Positions 26,701 to 38,217 of a stretch of DNA of 64,000 bases are shown piece after piece. Under the pieces are notes generated by a model, which searched no databases, was not told the origin of the DNA, and saw only the letters and a list, made by a program, of their open reading frames with translations. Position 1 is the stretch's first letter, and every line of letters begins with the position of its first letter. Source of the DNA: Monarcha castaneiventris obscurior (taxonomy: Eukaryota; Chordata; Aves; Passeriformes; Monarchidae); contig JAMPIT010000350.1 in the NCBI GenBank assembly GCA_026261815.1, forward strand, positions 3,844,001 to 3,908,000. Reading direction: 5' to 3'. Position numbers and translations under genes: made by a program.

Positions 26701-29700
26701 TTACCCGACGTTCAAGGAACCCCTAAGTATCTGTAAAACTTACTACGGACTCAGCTCAGAACCTTGGCATGACAGCCTTTACAATTAAGCTTTGTCATTA
26801 ACATCTATAAATATAATTAACATTAAAAACAAAGTACACAATGTAGTCTATAAGGTATTTATATGTGGCCTGACTTTTAAACAGAAAATTCAATTGTACT
26901 GTATTGTGGGTACTTTGAGCTGGTGCTGTTGATACAGCTGGCAAAACAAATGCAGGGTTTTGGCTGTATTTTGACCTTAATTCTTATCTGTGATTCATGT
27001 TAACAAGTACAAATCTTTGACAAGTATGTTGGATAAAAAAATCCTAATGCATATTTTGTTCTGTTATACTGAAAAACCTTCATCAGTATCTGGGTATTTG
27101 AAAAGAACCTGAAATCAAAGGGCAGCTTTCCTCATGCCCAACATTTAATAACTTTGACAGCTTTCATGATTTGCTGTGACTAAATTCTGACTTTATTCTT
27201 CAGAGCAGTCTAAAAGCCATTTTGAAAAAGTCAGACAAGTGCTTCAGTAAGTCTGAGGCAATTTTTCAAAACATAATTCCTACAAATAAGAGGTCCCTAC
27301 CTTCTGATCTCAGGAATAAACAACACTGTTCTGCTCCATTACTGATGGTTACTCAGTTTGATATGTCTAACTTTATGATTATGGTTTATGGAATAGATGT
27401 ATTTACTAAATCACTTTGATGGATATATTTTGTTGTCATCTCAAGGCTGAATTCGCCAGAATGCAAGGATTTACTTTTTGTAGTTCTTGAAATGTATACC
27501 CCTGTCATAGCAGTGGATATCTTATTAAGTGACACAAAGTCTCAAAAAGTTAGGATGAAAAAGTAAATCAATAAATTAAAAAAATACCATATCACATAAA
27601 CAGGAATTTAGGACAAGATTTTCTCCTATAAGGTGCATTAGTAGATGATCAAATGAAGCTTTTTATCTGTATACTCAGTTATTGTATGAAGGTATTCATT
27701 GTAGTATTCACAAAAATAACTTGTTTCTACAACCATGTGCACTTTATGAAAATCTGCCCCTTAGAGCAATGCTCGTGTGGGCAGTAAGCAGTGATGGACC
27801 TCAGGATGGTGGCCAGGTGTACGAAACAGGTCTGGTTTATATCCAGATGATGCTCCCTGCTCTGAGTCAGAGCTCATACCAGGCTGATGAGAGCACCATG
27901 GTGTGCGGCTGACACATACTCAGGATTTTGGTACTTCCAGCAGAGCCAGAGGCAGCACAAATGCATGAGCAGGATGGAGACTGTGCCTGCACTCCTTGTA
28001 CCTGGGTGAAAAGCCTGTGGCTCAAAGGGTAATGACAAACTGCTGTTTTGCAGAGAGTGCACTGAATTGCAGCAGCACCCACAAATCCTATCATCAGTGT
28101 TGTAACGCAGCCTGCCCTCCCAGAAAGAAATATTTGTAACAGAAAATGGGTTGATCATTCCCCTGTGAGTGATGGAGAAGGCTTCAGGTCCCCGTGTGAT
28201 TTTTTTAAACTCAGTTCTACAAAAGGCAAAATCCCATTACTTTAGAATGAGCCAAGGCCCTAGTACAAAAGAGGGACTTTTGCTGCAGACACTGTGTGTA
28301 GAATTTGATATACATTTTTATCCTTTCAGCATAGAATTTTAGTCTGGAAACACTCCTTTGATTTACATTTTGTACAACTAATTATATATAGTACTTTATG
28401 ACTTTAGTCTGAAAATATTGATTTAAAATTGCCTCCTACATTTAAGTGAGTGTTACTTGAGTTTAGGATGTGCTTCATATTTTACTACATTTTTTTTAGA
28501 TAAAGTGGAATTACATTAATTTTAATAGCTAGGATAATACTGTAAGAAGAATTCTCCAGGGCATTGACCTTCAGTGAAAGGTTGCAATGCAGATATAGAA
28601 TTCCTGTAGAATGTTAATGCTGGGGTAACTTTTTATCATGCTTCAAATCTTACCTAATTAATCAGTGTGCAGTGTATATTCCAAAGAAAGAGAAAGACCT
28701 CCTTTTCAGTTCTTTTTTTCAAAAGGCTGCTGTGGCAGAACATACCTAGTTTCCACTAATGAGATTTCCCGAGAGAAAATTATCTGCTTATTTTTGTGGT
28801 GGATGAAGGTGTATGTAATAGGGTCATGAAGAGATAAGAGCTGGGAACTCACAGAGGAAAAGTAAACGATTTACATGAAGCTGCTGAAATTAACTACAAT
28901 TATCTAGATTAGTTGTGTGCAGGTGTTCTTGTCTAAAACATAAAGGTTGAGCCCTACCACAGCAATTCGAAACATGTTGTAAAATGTTTTGCTACAGCAG
29001 AAAATGTCATGTATCTTTGAAATTATTTATGTTACCATGAGAATTAGACCTGTAAATACTGTAATCACAAACTGAAGCAGATACATACCCTCACCTTCCT
29101 TTTTGCTCACTTTCTAATGCCTAGTTTGTGAAGTACTCTAAATAGAGTAGTGCAGACAATTCCTAGCTGATACTGGCTTCAATTTGATTAATTCATTCTC
29201 AGGTGAGGTAGATGGGACCTTGTGTTTGCACAGCACATGATCTGGTACTTGGCTCAGTTGTTTTTTTTGTTATCAATATAGAGTACTTGACACACTTGAA
29301 GCTTCTAACTTTCAGATGTGCATTGCCAAAGCTATTTTATTATTGGATTTGTAAGCTGCACTCAAACAGTGTAGGCATTAATGTCACCTAATTTCAAACA
29401 CTGACAGTGTGAACAGGTACAGCTAAACTTGTTACTGTAGCTCCCTCTTAAATGAAGAAAGTAAATGTAGTCTGTATTCATCAGACATTCTTTCAGTGTC
29501 TACTTTATAATGAAATATATGAATTAATATTTGTCAGGTAAGTCCTACCTCAACAGTGAACAGGTTAATGACCTCTCAGGATGGATGATCCCACTGGAAG
29601 GAGCTGAACTGAAACACAGTTTCACGACTTTGTTCAGTCACAGCTTTTCCATTTGCATTTTAGATGTGATGCAGACTTTCTATACTTCAACTTTCCATAT

Positions 29701-32700
29701 ATAGGTGGCAAATAATGCTTTATGGGTGGAACCATTAGTTTAGCATGTCTAAGATCTGTGACCTTACAGCCATGCAGCTGCATTAGTTTTGGTTTATGTT
29801 GTCTGTTTAAATACCTGTGATCATGATGACTGGAACAATGAAAACCTATGTTTGATAAACCTCTAATCTCTGCTTGCCAAGTGGTAAATTTTAATTAGCA
29901 TGAGCTCTGACTCATGAGTAAGGGCACAGAAGAGTCAAAAGGGCTCTGTGGATTGTAATGGCTTACAGCCACAGTGAGTGACACACTTTTCTAAATAACA
30001 TGGAAATGGGCAATGAATTCTGGAGTGCACAGCATCTTCTGCTGGTTCATTAAGTATTCCCCTTTGTATTTCACTGATATGCCACTTGGGTCCAGGACAC
30101 AAGTAGGAAGTGCTAACATTTGTTTGTATAAATGGGATTTTTATTTTCTAAGTAAAGGGGCCATTGCCAAAACCAATGAGGGAGAGTAGCAAGTGTTATC
30201 TGTGCAATCCTTTTCAGTGTTTCTTGCCTTGCTTATTATTCAGGTTGTGGTGTGCTTGTTTTGTAGCAATTTAATGGTCCTCACCAAATGTGCATCTTTA
30301 CGTAAGCAGCAAAAGGTTGTCTGGTTTGTTTTAAGTTGTGAAGGGCTGACTGCTGATGCAGGCATTCTCATCAGCCCTGTGTGAAAAGCTGCTGCATTAC
30401 TGCAATGCTCCTTGCTCCATCTGTGGTCTCCTAGCAACTTTGCCTTGTACCTAATGTCTACATCAGACTCTAGTACGTATATAATATCCCACTGCAGCCT
30501 GCAGAACTTGGAATTAGAAATATCCTTGTGTTAAAAGAAAAAATCAGAAACAGTTCCACAAAAGAAACCTGTGCATTAAGAGACTTTCAAGTGCTTGTGG
30601 TTTCTCGGGTTTACCAGCATTAGAGCATCACAATAGCTTTGGGGAGCAGTCAGAGCTGCGTGTCAGGGAAGCTTGGTACTTTTTCTTGGCAGCATGCTTG
30701 GGAGATGGTGAGACAGTCAGCCCTGGTGACAATTCCCTGGACTTGGGATAGTTCATGATTGCACTTCCTCAGTTTGGCCCAGTGCCTTTGGAAATGCACA
30801 ATGAGAGGAGCTGATTGAAGCACATTTCCCAGGCATGTGGGAAATTTCAAGTTTTCTTAGACTACTCTAAAGGAAAACTCACTTTCCTCAGCCCTCCAGT
30901 CATTTTCACTCAATTGCTTCCTTTTGTGTGATTTTAGTAATCATCTTTAAAAACCCAAAACCACACCCATTATTTGCAGCTTCTTTTCTTTTGAAGGGAT
31001 TTTGTCATGTCATATGTTATACCCACTGTAGGACAGTGTTACTGCATATGTGTCGCAGTAACAAGGCAAAGTGGGATTTATAGGACCAGTGGGTGCACAG
31101 CAGCAGCTTTGTGTGAGAATCTGGTCTGAAAAATTAGACTGGCGCTTAGTCTGCTGAAGAGGGAAGTTTCCCAAAGGGTTGGTCATTCTTTCAGATGGCA
31201 CACATTTCAGTTCTTAGTAAAGTCTGCAGAGGATGACAAAGGCAGATTTTCAAAGCTACTGGGACTTGACTCTGCACAGCATAAGGATCTGCCTGTCCAG
31301 GCAGAGGCATGATATTGGGATTGGCAACCCAGTGTAAGCCCAACTTCAGTAAATTAGAAAGCTATGAATTTTTTTCTTTTCTGACTGCTGGGAGAAAGAG
31401 ACCTAAAAGACATGCAAGGAGTTAATTAATAATGTGAAGATCAGCTGAGAAGAGGTTTTGTCATTAGATCTGGCCATTCTCCTCTCATGCCATGTGTTCT
31501 CTGACATTCCTCTCTGGCAAGTGGGAAACACAAATGCCATTCCACCTATACGTGTCCCTGTGGCAGAGATAAAGCATACTTGTGGAAGCCAGGGCAGTTA
31601 CCCAGGGCACCTTGGGAACTTTCCCAGTGTTTATTAGTTCACAGTGATTACTACATGTTCCCAGCTCTTTGTGACTCACAGTATGTAGATTTAGCTGCAT
31701 ATGGAAATGTCTCTGTAATTCAGTCATCTTTCCTGTTCCTCAGGGGAGACTAAACCTTGCTGTGATGGCTGCACCTAGTTCGTAACTTTGTCCTGGTGCC
31801 TCCCAGTGAGCAGATACTTTCACTTCCTTCTCTAGGTGCTATAAGTACATGCACAGGGAAAACCAGCAAGGATTTCAAGGTTTAGATCTGCAGGAGCCAC
31901 AGGATATGCAGCTGGGTTGTGGGGTTAGCTTTAAGGTCATGGTGTGACATCTCTCACGGTTCAGCAGTCATTCCAGACACAAACGCCTCCAACTAATACT
32001 CCTGATGTCTGGCTAGTAGTAGAACTGGTTGGGAATTTTCCATAGAATACATTTTTTGGTTGAGAATGCTTTATGATTAAAAAATAATCATCAGGCATAT
32101 CTACCAGATTTTGTTAAATTACCGATCAAAACTGGCTTCAGAGTACTAAATACCAGTAGTTACTGGGAAAATGACCTGGGGGGGAAAAAACCCCAGAACT
32201 CTGAAGAGAGTAAAGCATTGAACTTGTGTTCTTTATGAAAAAAAAGACCACTGCATTCTCATTTATCTAGGATGGAAGATATCCTATGATACTGTTTTGC
32301 CCCTGGGCTTGGGTTGGGACGTTTTTTGCAGCTGCCAGAACTTCACATTCTGGCTTTGACTGTTACAGTCAGTGCAGGACTCCCATGCTGAAGCCAAAAT
32401 TTTCTGTTGTTATTGTACATTGACTCTTTATTCACACAAAAAGCAAGCAATAATAACAATAGAAACACAACCCACCGGGTGAATAAAGAATTAAATCTGT
32501 GGTGTATACAGCATTTCAGAAGGTTAGTATTGTTACATCTTTATGAAAGGAAGGGACAAAAATCTAAAGTTAGAATTGCAGCATGTACAATGATGTTATA
32601 TGTTTATATATAATAGAGACATAAAACCATATAATTTGAAATAATTCCTGAATATTTAAAGAATTGATGTAGGGAATCCAGAGTAGCTGAGTACCAAAAT

Positions 32701-33559
32701 TTTACTCCTCCCAAGCCCCAAATGTATGTTCTCTTCTTCCTTCGGTATGTCTCCTTGTCATACAAAATGTAAAAAGTCAGGTTTCCACCATACTACAAGA
32801 GTATTTTTTCTTATCTCCTGAGATGGATAAGAGATGAAAAATATTACACAAAAATTGAAAAAAGTAGTGATATGAGAACACACAAACCTACAAGGACTCA
32901 CGGAAGATAAGCAGTAATACACTGAGAAACAAGCACAGACTATGCATAAAAATAATGCTTGATTGGCTTTTATGCAGTAAGCATGACAAGAAAATGCTAG
33001 GCTTGAATTGCTGCCTCACTGGGTTAATAGGCACAGGTGATCCCAGAGGCCTCAGAGGGAGATGCAGAGATGAAAATGCCATGCCCTTTGAAGCTGTAGA
33101 GGTGGTTGCTGTCTCAGTGTCTGTGTTTCCAGCTGCTGAGATGCTTCCAGGCGGCTGCTGCCCTGTGCTGCATTGCTACAGCATCTGCCTTTCCCTCCAG
33201 TGGCTGAGCTGTCAGCACCTGCTTTGTGGTCTGCCTGCTTGAAAATACGGAAGCCTATTCTGTCAGGTGCAAGTGGCATTTATTTACTGTTGTAATCTCA
33301 GTTATATACATTGTCTTTTCTAAACTGGACGATATTGTTGTTTTGGAACTACTATTAAATCACTGATACCCAGTTTCTGTCTCTCTTCCAAGGGTCCAAA
33401 CAATTTAGTCACCTAATCCAAATGGTTTACTTTATCTGGAGTCACAGTGTACCATAAATTGTAGGTTTTAGCAGTGAGTAGGACAAATCTACCTCGTCCT
33501 TTGGTTTGGGCCTCCCCTAGAAGAAAGAGATGGTGTTATATCTGCAGTGTGCTAAAGTA

Positions 33560-33682
33560 ACACACACACACACACACACATATATATGTGTGTATATACA
33601 TCTATATCTATATACATCTATATATCTATATCTGTATCTATCTATCTATCTATCTATCTATATATCTATATATATATATATC
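33560..33682. repeat. Composite microsatellite (CA)n-(TA)n-(TATC)n
   Basis: About 123 bp of simple repeat. A (CA)10 run at 33560-33580 passes into an alternating TATATATGTGTGTATA segment, then imperfect TATATC units, a block of perfect ATCT tetranucleotides around 33637-33660, and a closing TA run. The CA, TATA and TGTG parts are mutually complementary and can fold back. It is likely polymorphic. A 61-codon open frame crossing it is low-complexity and not a gene. Confidence 0.95.
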
Positions 33683-35351
33683 CCAGATAACGCAGCTTGG
33701 GCGCCCATGGGTTAGGTGGCAGTGCTAATATAGCTCTTTCTTCTTTCATCCAGATGCAGTCTGGAGAAAAAGATTCAAGAAAGAGCCTTGTCCCTTCTAC
33801 TCCTGTTCCCTTCTCCCTTGTCTGCTACTGCATGAGAAGTTTTGGATAAGGTGCAACTGTAAATACAAAAATAAAAAAAAATGAATCTGAGCTGCCTGCA
33901 CTGTTTTATACTGTATGACTTTACACATTTGAAGGGCAAAGTGCTCCTCTCCACGACCTATTAGTTCTCTTGTCCCTTTAGTATAAATTTTCTGGGAGGA
34001 TTATGCTCACTGGAGGAAAGATGCAAAGCTTTTTCATGATGCAGTGAAGAGCACTTCAGTTGTACTTTTCTTTCCTGACCCTGGATTGCAAGCAGAGCCT
34101 TGCATTGAGTCCCAGAGGAGCTGCTCGTGGCTTGTCTCATGGACATCAGTGTCTTTCTCAGCCCCACTGGGTAATCCTGTAGAAATGTTAACCTTTATGC
34201 AGATCTGGCTCAATATTCTGGCATCTACAGTTGCAGCGTTTTCAGAAGCAGCTGCCAGCATCTGCCCTGCAGATTTAAGAAGAAAGTGCATTTGGCAGTT
34301 CACTGCTTGGCTTCCCCCATTCTCTCCAACATGCACAGCTCAGAGAAGAAAAGTCAAAGTCTGCAGTTTTAAGCACCAGTTAAAAAACTCTATGGCACAA
34401 CTGTTGTCATTATTCTGAGCTAAACAGTGAGTCATTACACTGTGCTATATTTGAGGGAACAGTTCAGATGGGGGGTGGATGCTGGAGGATTATACTTGGC
34501 CTTCTGTTTGAAGCTGACAAGTTCAGCAACATTGTTCAACAGTTTCCGAATAGTTTAGTTCCCCAAGGAAGAATGCATTTCCTGTCATAAATAAATCCAT
34601 AAACTAAATGTTTCATGGTATTTCAGCTTCCTTTTATATGAGACATAGAGTCTTTTGGAAAAAATGCCAATACTTCAGAGGAATTTGTGACAGCCTTTTC
34701 TGTTCTTCCTTTAAATCTGAACTGGTGTAAAAGTAATTCAATGGAAATAATCCTCTTCAGAGACTTTATATTGAATAATCTGAACTTTTCTTTTAGCAAA
34801 ACAATTTCCATATTTATATTGGATTGTGGTTTTGCTTTAGTATTTTCAAAAGAGAAGAAAGGAGAGACAAAAACATTAGTTTTGAATGGAGGAGGGAAAA
34901 AAAGGCACAAATAATCTGAGGATGCTCAGTCCTACAATGTGACCTATTTTATTGCATCAATAAAAAGAAAGGGGAACGTGGTATAAATAAAAGTGGATTA
35001 GAATGTACAGGCATTTCTCCACCTGGCAGAACTTGGAGGGGTTGAAGTGGTCATTTTCCCGAAGACCTGTTTTCTGTTTTTTATCTACTTTGGAGCTTTG
35101 TTCCAGGAAAAAGAATCAACCCTGAGAAGGAAGGTGGGAAGAGATGTATTTCTGAGATCTCATTTTTCCCTCCTGAAAAATCTCCATGCCATAAAGCAAA
35201 AGGCCCTGGAAATTTCTTGCTGAGATATAGTTTTCCTAGATGAGTAAGATGATTCTTGACACTTAGCTTAATATTCTAATACTGGTTAAACCTTTCACCA
35301 TTATTTTAATATCTAAAATGACAAAAACTGATTAGAACAAAGTTATCAAAA

Positions 35352-36040
35352 GTCACAAAATGATAGAACAACTTTTGAGGTTGTAAAGGATCTCAGAAGA
35401 ACAGCTGGTTCAACTTTTTGTGCCCAGATGACGTTATTGAGCACCCTGTCCAATGGCAGCTTGAACACCTCCACTGATGGGGGACTTCGCCACATCCCTA
35501 GGGATGTTGTTCCAGTGATTTATTGTTCTCACTGTAAAAAATTTCTTTCTTATGTTGAGATGAAACCTCTCCTGGTGCAAGTTGTACCTGTCACCCCTTG
35601 TCATGTCCTTGTGTCCTCCAAGAGTCTGTCTTGTTTGTAGCTGCCCTTTAAGTACTGGAATACTGTGATGAGTTTCCTCCCTTAGGTGTCTCTTCTGAGG
35701 GAGAAAAGGCCTAGCTCACTCAGGCTTCCCTCACAGGGCAGGTTCTCCAGCCCTGTGCTCATCTCCACGTCTTTTCTTCAGACGCTGGTGTTCATCTGTG
35801 ACTTCCCTGAGCAGTGGGGCCAGCGCTGGGCTCGGTGCTCTGGTGCAGCCTGGCCAAGGCTGAGCAGGGTGGGCTGATGATGTCTCTGTCTCTGCCAGCG
35901 ATACCCCTGCAGATGCAGCCCAGGATCCAGGGTGCCTTTGGTGCTGCAGCAGGGCAGTGCTGACCCTGCCAGCTTGTCCAGCAGGACCCCCAGATCCCTT
36001 TCACAAGGCTGCTTCCCAGCCATGCAGATCCAGACTTTAA
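35352..36040 (-). mobile_element. CR1 LINE fragment, minus orientation, about 690 bp
   Basis: The + strand begins with a decayed CR1 tail (gtcacaaaatgatagaac). It continues through antisense landmarks: 'agcttgaacacctccactga', 'gttgagatgaaacctctcct', 'ctcaggcttccctcacaggg', 'ctctggtgcagcctggccaa', 'atgcagcccaggatccaggg' and 'cagcaggacccccagatccc'. This is one of the best-preserved and most GC-rich CR1 copies in the window. It ends near the 'ccatgcagatccagac' point, before the core reverse transcriptase. Confidence 0.9.
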
Positions 36041-37809
36041 TGAGCTCTTTAGTTATTCTGGCTCAGGTAATGTGATGATATATTTATATTGTTAAGATTT
36101 GATGTTCGTCTGGGAGACATAACGTGTTCTTTACAGCAGCATGTATTTTCACTTTTCTGTAGAAGTAGTGACACCTCTTACAAAAATTTTAATGGAAAGT
36201 GAGTATTTAAATCCCTACGTGCCTTTTAAAAAATTTATCTTTTCTATCATCTCTCTGTAGAATACCTGTTTTTCTTTCTGTGACAGCTTACTTTGTAAGT
36301 AGGTCCATTTGTGCTGCATTTTAAAAAACAGATGAAAAAAATTAGTAATAAACCTTTACCAGAAGAAGAATCCTAAAAATAGGGAGATTTTTTAACTGCC
36401 ATACAGTTCTTTGGGGAAGGGACTAACTGCTGTTGTTACTGCTTTACTGCTGTCACTTCTGCATAGTGGCACCCACTCTGTAGCCACAAACAACACTTTG
36501 CAGAATTAGAGTTATTGTTTCCCTTGGGAGCATCAATATGATCTACTTAAAAAAAGCAGACTGTTACAAAACCTTAACTTGAAGAAGTCTTTTCTTTTTC
36601 TCGACTGATCTATGACAGTGACAACAAATATGTAATATGAAATGATACATTATTCCAATAAGTGTTTCTGTGGGTTTTTTAAATAAATGCTGTGATCTCA
36701 AGGTGTTATGATAGTCAGAAAATAATTGAGCTTTGTGGTCTGAAAACCAGGCATCTGGGAGGCATCTCAAGTAAGACAATGAAAACCACTTCACTCTCCA
36801 AACTTTAAAGCAGATAGTATACTCAAAAAATTGTATTTATAGTCCCTGTTTATAGGACTTTGATCTTTTATTTATTTGTGATTTCAGTTTGCATCTGTGT
36901 ATGTTTTTTTTTTAATCTTTCCCACTTTACAGACCTGGTTTTGTAGGCCATCTTCACTACTTGGTTACTGCACCTTCCTTATAATGTTTTGAAAATATGA
37001 TCGTCTCACAGCACCCTGGTTGCATGAACTTAGAGAACATCTCCATTATTCAGATGTCTTTTTCACCAAAGTACCTATTTATTTAACCAAATACAGTCCA
37101 GAGTTTATAGATAATTTCAAACCTGGTTAGCTAACTATACCTTTGTACATGTAAGTGGTTTGGGAGCTGAACTCAAGTCCTTTTACTTGAGTAGAAAATC
37201 TTTTGCATTTAGCTGCCTTTGTTCAGACTTGGATTTTCTGAGGTGAAACTGTCATTTCTGACCATTAGTTTATAGATACTGAAAGGGATGTATATATATA
37301 TAGAAAGATGGAACAGTTTCTTCTCTATATTACAAGTCTATTTTTCTTCAAGAGTTTGCTCAGGGTGGTTATTCTTAGCTTATATTCACCAAGACAGCAT
37401 GAAATTTAGTGACCCTTTTCCTATATAAACTCTGAAACACTAATTAATTTCATTTCAATACATGCTAATTTTAGCATGGACAAGGTGTTTTTGTAGGATG
37501 AAGACAGTTTTATTATTTCGAACTCCAAAATACCTGTTTCCTTTTCACTGTGAATAGTAACTTTTCCAAAGGTAAAAATTAAAGATGACATGGAATTCAA
37601 ACTTAGGGGTTTTAGTTCTAGATGTGTGTCTCACAAAACTTCACATCTCTTAGGAAGCTATTTGATGTTCAAATTTGCAGTCTCACTTTTAAACTTCGAT
37701 GAGAACAAAGCATGATTACATCCTGTTTGGCACTCCCTGGAACCTTTGCTCTATCATAACAAGAAAAAAAATCTTCACAGGCTTCAGTGAGTCCTTCATT
37801 TAACCCCAT

Positions 37810-37935
37810 TTGTCTCCAGGGTACCATCTGTTGCATACTGGGCTCTCTGTTATGTCTGCTTCCAAGGCCACAGTACTGGACTAGATGGTCTTTTGGTCTG
37901 ATTCAGTTCAGTTGTTCCTACATTCTTATCTAATT
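37810..37935 (+). mobile_element. Old CR1-type LINE 3' end, plus orientation
   Basis: The phrases 'actggactagatggtctttt' and 'ggtctgattcagttcag', followed by 'gttcctacattcttat', are the typical closing sequence of older amniote CR1-related elements (a 'ggactagatgg' block followed by 'cttatgttctta'). Only the last 100 bp or so is recognisable. The subfamily is uncertain. Confidence 0.55.
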
Positions 37936-38106
37936 TATTGCCTGTTCCTAGTCACAGATCTCTGCAGCTAAATGTCAACTCCTTTCTCTGAAGGAATGAC
38001 ATATTTAATAGAAAGGATAGCTCAGATAACAAAAACAACAACAATTCTGTCTGCTATGACTGAGATCGTGGTATCTATTTCAGTGTGGTTATCCTACAGA
38101 TTTTTG

Positions 38107-38217
38107 TAGAATAGAATCATAGAATTATGGAATCATTTAGGTTGGGAATGACCTTTAAGATCATCAAGTCCAACCGTTAACCCAGCGCTGCCAAGTCCAC
38201 CACTAGACCATGTCTTC
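38107..38217 (-). mobile_element. Short CR1 3'-end insertion, minus orientation
   Basis: A compact 110-bp copy begins with the tandem octamer tail read in antisense (agaatcatagaattatggaa). It continues with 'aggttgggaatgacctttaa' and 'gatcatcaagtccaaccg', and stops abruptly at 'ccaccactagaccatgtc'. The sharp 5' truncation and good tail fit target-primed insertion of a very short LINE end. Confidence 0.9.

Noticed and set aside
33530..33715. 61-codon plus frame rich in Tyr, Ile and Ser
   Set aside because: It is a translation of the CA/TA/ATCT microsatellite.
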